Counted from the first letter of the stretch, positions 44,863 through 57,900 are shown. The stretch is DNA of 64,000 bases from Mytilus trossulus (GCF_036588685.1 NC_086384.1:10554195-10618194); one strand, 5' to 3'. Numbers and translations: made by a program. The notes: generated by a model not told the origin, from the sequence alone.

Positions 44863-47800
44863 TTTATTAAAAACAAAATATCTTCACTTCTTCCCTAAAA
44901 TATGGAACCATCCTGTTGGTAATGTTTTAGATGTCGTCGTCTGTAGCCTTGAAATAGAGCTTGTACCTGTTAAACAGAGTATATATAACAATTAATACTA
45001 AATTAGGCAATGGTTTATTTTTTATGATTGAGTATAATAATAATAAAAAGTGATCTTAATGATAACAAATTTAATTTCCACGACACACTGATCCTTTAGG
45101 TGCATCATAACATTCGTTTTAAATCGTCTTCCGTGATACCTAGTATTAGTATCAAATTTTGATCAATTGAGAACAGATATTGAGGTTATGCAATACATTC
45201 GATTCGATTCGTTTACATCAAAATAAGTTACAGTCATGTTGAAACCCTAACATTTTTTTAGGTCTTCGAGCATTTTCAATATTAACGCTGGTTAATCTTT
45301 TTTCCAAAAATAGACAAAAAAAATATGCTTAGGTTTGATTAGTTTATGTAAATTAAAAATGTAGAAACTCGTAAATATTCATAGGAAACATCTGAATTAA
45401 GCTTCCAAATGTTTACGGAACGTTTCACCAATCCTTTTTTTCACATTTATCATGTTGGGATATGTTATAGCCAACTAAACAGTAAGCGTTTTGTTTCATA
45501 CTTGAATGCCTTCAGTGGTCTATGATAGTTGCTTACATCAATATCATTTGGACACTGGTCAATATTTTTTTTTATTGGCAATCAAAACACATCTCTTCAT
45601 ATCTATAATCTATGAAAACAAGCACTCGAAAATAAGACGAAATACTATTAAACACACTGTCGTTTGTTTATATAAAGGGTTTGTCGAATAAAGAGTTTAA
45701 TGATACGTTATGGGAAATTAGTTTTAAAAATGTTAAATGTCTTAATCATGTTAATGTATCCATTAATCGAAATATCGAAATATTCCTTTTTTGTTATTAT
45801 TTTCTTATTATTGAGGAGATAAGAAATAGAAAAAGATGCACATAGTACAAACCACATAGGCCACAACTGTAAGAACAATGGTCCTTGTAAATCGACGTAC
45901 ATACACCAGGTGCCTGGCAGTTAAAGAATGCTTCATCGACACAGGGATTCCAAACTGACCCTGAAATTGGATAACATATATTCGATTTAATTATTAGTAT
46001 TTCAAGTATTTTCTCTATGGTCCTCGCTTGTTTTACAGTCTGAAATATGTTGTAATTTCTTTAATATTAAAAGCGAACAAACTCAATTTTTAATGACAGT
46101 TTCAGTTATTCGTTCTGTAGATTGAAGTTTTTTTTTTTTTTTTTAATTTATTTCCGTAATCTTGTCTTTCCTCGATATAGTAAGTTTGATAGCTTTTGAC
46201 AATTCAATTAAAGCGGCGACGGCAATTAAAAATCAACCAATCAATTGGAGTAAACTTTTTTGTGAGTATTCAACCCTTCCATAACATGTGACAGTGCATG
46301 GTTAAGCAGGACAAAATGAGCAAACTGTAAAATATATATTTGGAAACATTGTAAAGATAGTCTGACTCATCTGATAAACAAGTTAATCTAATGCAAAAAC
46401 AACTAACAAAAAACAAAAACCACATACACTACAAGTTAAAGTGAACTCACATTAACTCAAGATCTCCAAGACTTATCAATAAGTTAAAAAAAAAATGCCT
46501 TTATAAAAAGTGCTGAAAGAGATATACTTTTTGCAATGCCAAAATAAAAGTATAATAGATGGACAGAATGTATACCGATTATAAATTTTCTTACATAAAT
46601 ACCATAAACAAAAGCAATGCAAGTTTTGTAACTCTTACCTTGCGTCCCTATCGTTTTCGTTATGATGGTTGTTTTTGTTGTAGTCTCAACAGTTGTACTC
46701 GGAATGTCTATTGTTACAATTCCTGTAGGTGGTGGGATGCCACATCTTGTAGTTGCTGTGAAACTAATTTTGAGGTGACGTCCTGCCTGGACATCTTTGT
46801 CATAGTTCACATTTGTAAGTACAAATTCTTTGTGGTCGACACTTGTAGATATGATTTTCGCATCCCATGGCTACCAGAAAAAATATATATATACATTTTT
46901 AGCATACACAGACCCGCGCTCATGACGCATAATTAGACATATGTGTTCAGCGAAATGTAATTTGACAAATAAACGATCGATCTTTTTCGATGGAGTTACT
47001 TGTTTGATATGGTGATGTGTGTGTGTGTTTTCTGATTCATTTGCCTCTAGAGTTTTTAGGTGGTACATTGACAATATTTAATTATTAACTGGGGAAAATA
47101 TTTGCCACATTAGTTACCACAATTGAACAATGGGCCGGTAAGTTCGATAAAAATTTAAAGACGATATAAGCTTCTTAAATAAAATTAGTTCGACTGATAG
47201 AATGTCAATTAAAGTTCATGTTTCAACATTCTTTTCACAAAACAAATGCGATTGAATGTCAATTCATTCTGTTATGTTCCATTGTTCCGCATGCCCAAAA
47301 TCTCATTTTATTAACATCAAAATTAATAAAAAATGTATTACCTGCAGTTTGTATACTACGTCACTGAATTTCAAATGAATATTCCATCCGTGAAGATCTT
47401 CATGAGGAACAAGAGTTATTATGCCGTCGTAACCACAGTTCCAGGCTATCACTGTATAAACCCCCTGTTCCTCAGTGCTTACCGATGATTGCTGTCCTAC
47501 TGTTGTCTTATACGGTACATGTGTACTACCTATTGTACTAGACGACTGTGTTCCAACGGAACTTGTGCTGGTTCCTACAGTTGACTTATACGGTACATGT
47601 GTACTACCTATTGTACTAGACGACTGTGTTCCAACCGAATTTGTTCTGGTCTCAACAGTTGTACTCGGAATGTCTATGGTTACAATTCCTGTAGGTGGTG
47701 GGATGCCACATCTTGTAGTTGCTGTGAAACTCATTCTGAGGTGTTGTCCTGCATGGACATCTTTGTCATAGTTTACATTTGTAAGTACGAATTCTGTATG

Positions 47801-48874
47801 ATCAACACTTGTAGTTATGATTTTCGCATCCCATGGCTACCAAAAAATAGATATAAACATTCCATTATACATAACACCAAATTAGACATATCAATGTTGG
47901 AGTTTATAAAACTTAAACTTTTCTTCATAGTTTATTTTTTATTAAATTTTCTGAGTTTACATTTGAAGTATTTTGAAAATAGTCATACTTTTGATCTGAG
48001 TTAACTATTTGAAACATCATTCCAGTCAGCTAAGAGGTATTTTTGAAAAATAATTTTGTTTTGTCTTTATGTTTGTGCATGTGTTGCTTTGTTTGAATAT
48101 AATATATTGTAAATTGTTTTGTGGAGAGGGCTTACATAGGCTATGCCTGTTGCCCAATCCAATTCAATTTATTTGAATAAAATATTGTTTAAACTAAATT
48201 AAACTATACATAACACCAAATTAGACATATGAGTCCAGCGATATGTCATTTGACGAATAAATGACCGATCTTTTGGCGATGGAGTTGACTGTTTGGTATA
48301 ACGATGCATTGTATTTACTGATTCGTATGCCTCTTGAGTTTTTTGTGGTACATTGGCAATGATTATTTATTAACTTGGATACATACTTGCCACATTTGTA
48401 TCCAAATTTGAACCTTCTTTAGTCTAAGATGCGCAGTTTAGTACGATACAAATTTACAGACTATAAAAGCATTTAAAATACAAATTGACTTATATAACGT
48501 CAATCAAAATTCATGTTTCAAAATTCGTTTCATTTCTAGTAGGTTTTTGTTGAGCTAGAAGGTCACGATAGAAAGTTGAAAGAAACTTAAACTAGAAAAC
48601 AGGTAACACAACACGAATGCAAATGTTGTACTCCTGTATTGTTCAAAATAGAACTAATGTCATTTTGTTAACATTAAATTAAATAAAAATAAAGTACCTG
48701 CAAATTGTAAACTACGTCACTGAATTTTAAATGGATATTCCATCCGTGAAGATCTACATGAGGAACCAGAGTAATTTGTCCATCAAATCCACAGTCCCAG
48801 GCTTTCACTGTATATACACCTTGTTCTTCACTGCTTACCGATGACAGAATTGTAAGTAGGTACAGAATGAACAT
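44863..48874 (-). CDS. Secreted protein with two CBM2-type domains and one ShKT domain
   Basis: Exons: 48874-48698, 47836-47342, 46870-46639, 45960-45853, 44966-44884 (TGA), with AATAAA on the minus strand at 44868-44863. Phases 0, 0, 1, 1 chain exactly: 1095 nt, 364 aa. The order is a signal peptide (MFILYLLTILSSVSS), CBM2-A, a Thr/Ser linker, CBM2-B, a second Thr linker, a six-Cys ShKT domain, and a PTGWFH tail. The CBM2 signature is clear: VYTVKAWDCGFDGQITL, LHGWNIHLKFSD, PWDAKI, NVNYDKDV.AG, SFTATTRCG. CBM2 modules bind cellulose or chitin and in molluscs are known on GH9 cellulases; no catalytic domain is present here. I infer a secreted polysaccharide-binding protein. Confidence 0.85.
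44884..44966 (-). CDS. CBM2-ShKT gene last exon (PTGW.H tail)
   Basis: The acceptor tttaacag opens a phase-1 exon encoding TSSISRLQTTTSKTLPTGWF, HILGKK and TGA. It has 83 coding nt, exactly as in the last exon of the neighbouring EGF-ShKT gene, with matching motifs (LQ..TT.K..PTGW.H). AATAAA on the minus strand follows at 44863-44868. Confidence 0.78.
45853..45960 (-). CDS. CBM2-ShKT gene exon 4 (ShKT domain)
   Basis: A 108 nt phase 1-1 exon with six Cys in ShKT order: PCVDEAFFNCQ, VC, HCSYSCGLC. The acceptor is atttcag and the donor GTTTGT. The longer open frame across the donor is a read-through. ShKT domains occur in secreted enzymes, matrix proteins and cnidarian channel blockers; a toxin role is not implied. 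Confidence 0.85.
46639..46870 (-). CDS. CBM2-ShKT gene exon 3 (end of CBM2-B, Thr linker)
   Basis: Phase 0 to 1, with a ctggtag acceptor and a GTAAGA donor. It is almost identical to the matching part of exon 2 (TSVDHKEFVLTNVNYDKDV, SFTATTRCGIPPPTG). It then runs into a Thr-rich linker, TTVETTTKTTIITKTIG. Confidence 0.85.
47342..47836 (-). CDS. CBM2-ShKT gene exon 2 (end of CBM2-A, linker, start of CBM2-B)
   Basis: A 495 nt exon, phase 0-0, acceptor ttggtag. It holds PWDAKI..., SFTATTRCGIPPPTG, then a Thr/Ser linker with a 26-residue unit present twice (SVGTQSSSTIGSTHVPYK). A second CBM2 half follows (VYTVIAWNCGYDG, LHGWNIHLKFSD). Fusion of the two half-domains in one exon points to tandem duplication. 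Confidence 0.85.
47892..48205 (-). mobile_element. 5'-truncated LINE tail with a 26-bp target-site duplication
   Basis: The insert ends ...cccaatccaattcaatttat...aaaatattgtttaaacta plus a short AAACTA-like tail, matching the terminus of the LINE at 23382. It is flanked by a perfect 26-bp direct repeat (starts tatacataacaccaaattag) at 47866-47891 and 48206-48231. The LINE sense is plus; the strand given is that of the host gene, into whose intron 1 it inserted. Confidence 0.82.
48698..48874 (-). CDS. CBM2-ShKT gene exon 1 (signal peptide, first half of CBM2-A)
   Basis: It has 59 codons, phase 0 at the donor GTACTT. The leader MFILYLLTILSSVSS is followed by VYTVKAWDCGFDG and HGWNIHLKFSDVVYNLQ. 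The two Trp in these motifs match aromatic positions of CBM2. Confidence 0.85.
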
Positions 48875-48889
48875 TTCTTAAAGTGCAAA

Positions 48890-51800
48890 ATAAAATTAAT
48901 GTTTTACGCTCTCGGTTTATTTGAAGTAATAAGATATCTAAAAAAGATATGAATATGAAAAGATTTTCAGACGGTGATCATTAGAAGCCTGAATCGCTAA
49001 TCAGGCAAACATTTTCCATTTTGATAGTAATAACCATTTTGATAGCACTGTTTATCCCGATAACAAATTAAAAGTATGTTTGTTTACCATGAAGATGCAA
49101 AAGATGTTTTAGTATTTATTTCATAATCCAATTAGAATACCTAAATAACTAAAATTTACACAAGAAAACATTTGTTTCTGCTTGAGGTTCAATACATTGT
49201 CAAATATACAAGAATACAAATATTAAAGGGAAGTAACTCTTGAATATTTATTTTAAAAAAGGCGGCCATCCCTGAGAAATGGACGTATACCGTGGTCCGA
49301 CGGGCGACCGATATTGTTTCACTGTACTATTGTAAAAAAAAAATTATCACGTAAACATCAGAATGGCAAAATTCATCAGGACCGCCACCCTTATTAAAGC
49401 GGTCCTTTATTTGGAGGTAAATTTGGAAAAATTATCAGCAAATGACACTTTTTCTCAAATGACAGTTTCAGTCAATAGCGTATATATTTTGGTCCTGGTA
49501 TCTATGATGAGTTTACCCAAACCTACAAAAATATTTATTTGTTGGTTTCAGTAGAAATTATGGCATGTTTGTACATCATGCATAAATTGCTGATCGTTTT
49601 TGCTATTTTACTATCGATTCCTCTTTCGGGGTTTAAAAAGTGAAAGAAAAAAAGAACGAATAAAAAAGGAATCGTCCACTTTTGAACAGATGTTGTCAAA
49701 CTTGGTAAATCCTATCAAAATATATAAATAAAGATGTTGGGTAGCCGCCGTCTAGTTATTACTGACTTCTAATATTTTGTTCTTTTAAAATTATCGTAGA
49801 CCATTTAGAATCCGAGGTATGAACTGTTATGCTAAGTGGTCTACTAGAAGTAATTATATCATCAAAATACAGCATACGCAAAATTTTACACTTTGTAGCT
49901 TAAAGTTGAATTCGGACGTTATCATCTCATCAAACACCCATACATTAGTAAATCAAGGTATATGATTCTAATATACATGTGAAGTATTTGAGATTTGATC
50001 TGTTACTTCAAAGGTACAAATATAAGTCAAGAGTTGTAAATTTGGATAAAGGGTTAATTAGATGCATTCGTTTGACAAATACTTAAGTTGTAGGTCAATT
50101 TTCTTATTTGTGATCTTAATTCGTATGAATAAATACATTCAAACTTAGCAAAGCCATTAATCCGTGAATTCAAAGTTATGTGAACTTTATCTTCTGACAG
50201 ATAGATCTTTATTTTAACAACTACTTATCTGAAATTAATCTAAATAATTCTAGAATCAACCGGTATTTATATTGTTCAAATGTATACTTCGAGTTACTTT
50301 TACTAACCTGTGACTTGTCCTTATATCTCGTTTATGAACTGTTGAACATCTTAATATTTTCTTATCAGTTATTTCAATGACCTGTCGTCCAGTACAGTCT
50401 TCAGTAATTAATCAAAGAACTGAAGTACTGAACATGCATTGACTTTAGGTATTTATGAAAGGTCACAGAAAAAAATAATGTCTCCGTACTTGAAAGTTGG
50501 CTTAAGGATCATAGATATATTTTTCGGGGTAAGGTTCTTATGTGGATGATGAATAAATGTCAGGCAATTCAACCTCATCGTAATAAATAGTATATTACAG
50601 TGATATACTCAACTAATATGAGACAGGCATTACCTGTAAATGGGGACGAAGTCTGCATGAATTATTTTTTTTTAACTAAAAATATTTGTTAAAAAAAAAG
50701 AAACGGAAATAACCGTAATGTTTCCGATGTTGGTTCTGTTGTTAGGGATTTTAGTTGTGACGTTATTTAAGTTATGACGTCATATGCAATGTAAACCAAA
50801 AAACGCTATCATCAGGTAACGATTTTTCATATCAAGGAATTATTTATAAAAAAGAAATTGGTATTGCGTTCCTTCCTATTTATACTAGACTGATAAATAT
50901 ATATTTTACTCAAAGATTCATTTAAACAAGACCGGAAAAAGGAAGTACATTGTAAATTTCTGCGCAGGTCCGGGATTTCAAAACATGACATAAAAAAAAT
51001 TGAACGATTTTGTGTTCATTAGTACAATGAAAAGTTCTGGAAAATTTTCCCAATTTTTTTTTTATTGAATTTTCTACTGTTATTGGGGACTTCGTCCCCA
51101 TATTATCAGTCTAATCTGTTTGGTGTTATATAGTATATCAATACGTGTATAAAAGTTATATATATATAAATAGCTCTTTTCAAGTTTTCATGCCTGTAAA
51201 TTGACAATATACGAACACAACTGAAAATACTGCTTAGCTGTATAATGCACATTACACAGTAGATAACAAATGTAACATGCTTTATTCCAAATTAGCAGAC
51301 ATGTAATCCTACCCTGACACAAAATTCTTGCTTTTTTGTTAAGTGATTATAATTTAATGTTGATTGATATACTCTTATTTCCGACATTTTACCTGTTATA
51401 GTGTTTGTTCACACAACAGTGTAAATATAATAGAATTTTTGCGATTGTCATAAAAGTGAGAGGTTTAGTTAGACATTCATAACATCAGGTTGAATCCATA
51501 ATTTTCGACATAATAAAGTACTTTTAACAAGTCAGGAATATGACAGCGGTTTTCCATTCGTTAGGACTATTAGTTTTTTCATTTGAAGAGGGTCTTTCCG
51601 TTTTAAATTTCTTCTGTATTTTAGTTATTAAACTTTTTCGTAACAGCGCCAGTTGATTAGTTACGAAGCAATGGATATTATTTTTTTGGTCTTTGATGAG
51701 ACCCATCCGAGAATCGAACTCACACACTATTGCATCTGACTGAGGAGAATTCTTAGGTGGTTAATAATATAAAAAATGTAATAATAAAACTTATAAACGT

Positions 51801-51900
51801 CCTAATAGGAAATGCAGATTTGTTTCTTTTGTCAAATATTTCTTCTAATAATGTTAATAAAAAAAAACAATGCACATGTTAATATTTATTTAGACTGGAA
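48890..51900. other. Intergenic region between the two ShKT genes
   Basis: Apart from the MITE at 50640-51101, I see no recognisable element or coding exon. Confidence 0.45.
50640..51101. mobile_element. 462-bp MITE with 'atggggacgaagtc' inverted ends
   Basis: The left end atggggacgaagtc is the exact inverse of the right end gacttcgtccccat. The interior is AT-rich without an ORF. It is a widespread molluscan type, as I recall. Confidence 0.75.
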
Positions 51901-51928
51901 AAAAACAGTTTTTTTGTTTTGTCTGCCT

Positions 51929-54900
51929 TTTATTTAACTGTAATCATGATGGTCTTCGCTACCCGTCTACATGTAACCATCCAGTTGGTGTCGGTGATTT
52001 TTCTGTTGTTCTAGCTTGTAATTTGGAATCGGGTAAACTATCTGCATATAAACAACATGTAAAATTTGTATATCGATAATTTTTAATTAAGATTAAGATA
52101 CGATGAACAACAAAGCATGTGTCCTTTGAATAAACACATTGAATTTCTTAAATATTATCAATTAAGTATTGTACTCCCATCTTTGAATATTGTCCTCATC
52201 GGTTTAAAGATTAATTAGTTGTTTAATAGTTTCAAATTATATATAGAATGAATGATATAGTATTGTTTCAAGTAATAAACACGTTCACGTACAACATTTT
52301 TATACTTACATACTTGTCATTGCATTAAGTTGTGCTTTTTCAGACTGCCTCAACCCAAAAACGGTTGGGGATGTCCTGTTTTGGAGAAGTTTGGTCCATC
52401 AGTAAGTTGACATTCAGATTAATTAGAGTTCAATAAAATCATTTGTAAAAGGGAAAAAACATTGAAGAGTCAAGTCAAAATGATTTAATATTAATTACAA
52501 GGAAATCGTTCACTCTAATTGCAAGAACTTGTTTAGAAATAACATAATACAAACCACAAAGATTACAACTGACAGGACAGTATTTTCTTAATATGGACGA
52601 GCAAACAGTGTGGTCCTGGCATTGTACATACTTGTTATCAGCACAAGGCTTCTTGGTGGCTACTGGCACTATATATATACAAGATAGGATATTTAATGTC
52701 TCTATTTCTGTTATTTCACTTTTTTAGTTTCTAAACTCGTAGCGTTTTAGAGCTGGAGGTTTGAAACCGAAGCTATATTATCATGTAGTGTTTTCAGTTG
52801 GCTTGCCGACTCATTGAAGTAAAACTGATTTACCTTCATGGGGAACGCTAATATTCCACAAATTGAAACATCAAGGATGTAAAACTACGTAAGCACGTGA
52901 TGAGTTATATTGATCCAGAAAAGTGCTACGAACGCTTTAAATGTATAAAGTGGTATTTTCAATATTCAAAGTACCAACAGATAATTTCCTGTAAAGACTG
53001 TAACCATTAATGTCATTGTCAACACAGTATGTGGACAATAGTCATTACCCATATAATATTTTCTCTATCAAACTTAATACCTGTTTTCAAAAACGTTTCT
53101 GTATTCCGCTAGATTTATTTTCCTTTTTCTTAAAATGTGATAAATTTAAAATATTGACAATAAACTGTTTTTCCATCAATTTTATAACATATACAGTAAT
53201 ATTGCGTTTACTTAAATTTTCCAAACCAAAAAGTGACTTTTTCTACAAATAAAGAGTCTGTCTGGAATTTCCAACATAATATTTGCAAATCTAGACCCCC
53301 AAATTCGATCAAGGAAAATAATTACGAGTGATTGTAGGGTTCAGAAATGGAAAAGCAGAAATCACTTTTCGCAACTCAAAACGATAAAGCTAAAATCGTG
53401 AAAATCGAAATTGTTACAGGAAACAACATATATATCTCTTAACTTGAAAAAATTTCGTAAAAGCGTTTTAAAGTTATTGCATGGACACTGTTTGGTAACC
53501 AACCGACGGGCGTTCATCGCCAAATTAATATATATATAATAAACTGATATTTTCCCCAGGAAATCCGATAAATAATTACAAATTGGATGAAAGTTGTACC
53601 TAAAATAAGGGACGAAATTATTTCTAGATATTTATCTTCAAGTTAAGTGACTCTCATCGAAGATACCAGACACTTGTTAACCAAACGTGCATTACTTGTA
53701 GAAACGACTCGTCAGTGACCTTCAAATAAAAAAACTCACAAGTCCAAATAATCTACGAAGTGAAAGAGCAATAGTAAAAACAAAGGAACATTATTATCAA
53801 TCTCTGGTAATGAACAATATGAGCCATATATAAAACGAAGTAGTATATTTTGATAGCTCTAAATAATTCGAACATACCACACATTTCACAACTTAACGGA
53901 CAGCTGCCTCTAAAAGGAGATTTACATATCCCTAAATCCTGACAGTTGATTAACGGTTCATCGACACAGGGTTTTGTTGTTGTTGCGATAGTTAGTTCTC
54001 GTCCAGCGGTTGACAGAGTTGCTTCTTGTATTGATGTAGCCGTTGTAAATGGAATCGCTTTTGAAAAAAAGTTAACGTCATGAATATATATCTTATGACA
54101 TATTTTTGTAAAGTTTATAAAGAGATATTTTGAAATGAGGAGAATTGATAGATTCTGAAATCTGGTTTATCCAGCTTTATCTTAGTATGTAACGTGATGC
54201 GATTTCTTTTTCAGCACTACATAACAATTAATGTATTTTGTAATCAAATATCCCGTACTGTACTTTTATCGCGTGAAATCATGTTTGATGAACAATGTCT
54301 ACGTTTTAAGTTTTACACGGTTGTTTCTAAATGTTTTGACACAATTTGTCTGTAAAATTATTATTCAGCTATATTTATCTTTAGAGAAACATGGAATATT
54401 AACACAACAATTGCAATGGTTTGTTTTCAAACTCTGCCTACGATCCTGTGCAATACATTTTCTAAATTTGATAAAATTTCCTATTTACACAATCACACAT
54501 GAACACAAACATGTGCACACATGAACACATGCATAGAGCCATCAATCCATCCCATCTATTAATCCATCAGTAATCACGGAAACACAAATTGAAGCAATGG
54601 TTTTAAGTTTTATACTTCAATCTATAGTTTTCTATGTAGTAGTGTTTTCTAGATTTTTTCTTTTCGCCTTATATCTTTTTTTTTTTGCAATGACGTTGTA
54701 TGTTTTTCATTTATGGCGAGTTTCAAAAATATACCATTGGTATCTTTCAAGTGTTTTTTTTATATTAACATGAAATCTAAAATCATTTTTGATGCCTACC
54801 TTTGGCACATGAAGTTCCGGAAAATCCTGCATAGCACACACAATGATATCCAGATGGTGTATTTGAACACTGACCATGTATACAGGGGTTACCGCTGCAG

Positions 54901-57900
54901 TCTTGTCAATATAATACATAAATTGATATACAATGTGAAACGTTTATATTCTATCTGAACACATAATGTAAAAATGGTTAAAAGACACAAAACAGAAAAC
55001 ATAGATTTAAACGTTAATTAAAAGTACAATTATAAAAATAATGAACTCCGAGGAAAATTCGCACAGGAAAGTCCCCAATCAAATGACAAAATCAAAAGCT
55101 CAAACACATCAAATCAATGGATAACAAATATCATTCCTTAATTGGTATTTACTTTTGTAGAAAATGGTGAATTGGATGACTTCAAGATGTATTTCGTGCC
55201 TTTTTTGCATGGACACAATTTAAGGCAAACACAAATCCTATCATTCTGCAGCCTCTTTCGTCAGCTGTAAGACCAGGTTTGTGTTTGGAACAGGTATGTT
55301 TCAAGTTAGGAATATGGTCTTTATGACAGTTAGTTGTATTCCAGCCGTTATGTTTGTTGATAAAGTCTACTGTTTTTTTTCAATCTATACATGTCATATT
55401 GACTTCCCTTTTTTTAAAATTCAGTTTAAATTAGAGTTAAGTTTTGGTGTTATATCAGTTTTCTGGCAAGTATTACTTGCAATATGTTTTTACCTAGATC
55501 TATGGACAGTCCATTATCTAACATGCAATATTTAAGCTGATATTTTCTAACAGAATACATACTCTGTTCAATAATTCAGCTATGAAATGATAAAAAGAAA
55601 ACCTTGAAGTTGACTGATTTTTGTTAGTACACAATGTACATACCCATTGTTACCTTACCAGCTTTATGATCCGTCTTTATAATTGAGTTTATTAAATCTG
55701 TGGCGAATTCTGCGTATTAAAATGCAAAATGAATAAAAATTTAAAACATTTATACACAATGTTATTTTTTCTGAATATTTATTTGTCTTCCACGAATAAT
55801 AATCTTAATGTGTCGCCTTAAATTCTGTAAGAGCCATTTCTCTATTATACATTTTACCTAGTACTCTCTTTTTCATATTCTAGCACCATATTGTTTTATA
55901 TTCTTCTGGGTTTGTTGTTTTGCCTTTTTGGGTATAAATGGACAATTATTCTTTAATCAATTATTCTTCTATCAAATCAAGGTCATCACTCAAGAAAATT
56001 TACGGTCGCCATCATGAGCTAGTTGGCCATTATGACAAAAGTGTGTCAAAAATCATATCTGATATTCTTCCTCAGTCATAATAACCTTCCATCATTACCA
56101 AACTGAATAAGAAATAACACGCCGGGTGCCGTATACGGTGCAGGAAATGCTTACCCTTCCGGAGCACTCCCGGTTTTTAGTAGAGTTCGTGTTGTTTCTT
56201 ATTTCTGATTTATAACTGTTATGTAAATGTCCTTTGGCTTAATGAGTCTTTGGTTACTCCTTGTTTTTGATTGTTATTGTCTAGTATGTAATCCATATCA
56301 GGACCGTAAACAATATCTACATAACATCTTTATCAAATGAAATTGCATGTAGCAAATATGTATAGTAAGGCGATTCTTGAACTACTTATCCTGCCTTGTT
56401 ATAAAAATTCAACCTTTGTATTTAATTAGTATTTGTTGATTTTGCGTTTGTTCGTTTTGTTTTGTATCAAGTATACTATAGTCTTTATGTCGACCTTTAA
56501 AACGAAATAATTTTCAAATAACTAATCCTGTCATGTGGGAGAGGTGGGGGGATAAAGGTCTTTTTCATTTTGTAATGCTCAGGGATTAGAAAATAGACAC
56601 AAGCCAATTCCCTGTTTGTGGCCTTATCACTGACTGATATTTATCAGCTGGCACTTCTTCCCTTTGTATCCCTAAGGATCATGCTACGACTTTGTCAAAA
56701 ATAGATAAAACAAGTGAAACTGCGATCTACTGCTCACTGATGATACCCCCGCCGCAAGTGGATAATATTAATAGTGTCAAAATATGCACGTGTTCGGTAA
56801 ACAGGAAGTTGTCAAGTGGTGAATCTGAAAACGCATCACATGGTATAGCTGACATATAAAAACTCTGAAACCAAATTTCAGAAATCCTGGTAGTGTAGTT
56901 ACTGAGAAAAATGTGACGAAAAATATTCATTGGACTGTCGGACTGACGGACTGATGGACTGATGGACAGACAGAGGTAAAAGCGGGGGTATAATTATATT
57001 AAATATTATGTTACTTACGTAAACCCATATGAAGCACTGTATGTATATAAAAATCATTTTTACAATAAAATCGAACTAGTGGTTATAAACACTCAAATAT
57101 ACCAGGCTTTCTATTTTTTGTTTTTAGTTTGAATTCACTTACCTGAAAAAATATTTAGAAAAAAATTGTCCTTTTATATTAAATTATAATTTATTCAGTC
57201 TGGCATGTCTTTTTTAGTGTCTCTTTAAAGAAACACAGTAGCATTTTTGCTTACATTCTCAATTTTATCTTGTTCAGTGTCTGTGGCCAAACCTAGTTGT
57301 TATTATCTTTTTTTCAAAACTGAATTAATTAAATAAAGAAAATGAATGCTATAAATAATTAAATAAATAATTTGTTAGAAATTGATTTTTCATTATATTC
57401 TCTATACTAATTGTAACAGTGTATGTATCATTTTTGACAATCGATAATGTCTCTCCATATCAAAATGACGGAAGTATGTCGATTCTATCAAACCTTTGTA
57501 CCTCAATGCGTACATATAAGCAACGTTTGAAAGGCAGCCATTTTGATTTGATGAAGCACACATTATCCGGCAAACCTACCGTTATACGATTTATAACTAG
57601 AATGAGATATGTAAAAGAGGGACCAAAGATACCAAAGGGACAGTCAAACTCGTAAATCTAAAACAAACTGACAACGCCATGGCTAAAAATGAAAAAGACA
57701 AACAGAAAAACAATAGTATACATGACACAACATAGAAAACTAAAGAATAAACAACACAACCCCACCGAAAACTAGGGGTGATATCAAGTGCTCCGGAAGG
57801 GTAAGCAGATCCTGCTCCACATGCGGCACCCGTCGTGTTGCTAATGTGATTACAAATCCGGTAAAAAGTCTAATTCGGTAGGTCAAATTCATGAAAGGGA

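Noticed and set aside
46559-46936. 125-codon plus-strand frame
   Set aside because: It is the antisense of CBM2 exon 3.
47475-48004. Two plus-strand frames of 98 and 135 codons
   Set aside because: They are antisense to CBM2 exon 2 and its linker repeat.
54231-54524. 97-codon plus-strand frame
   Set aside because: No domain, and it sits in an intron of the EGF-ShKT gene.
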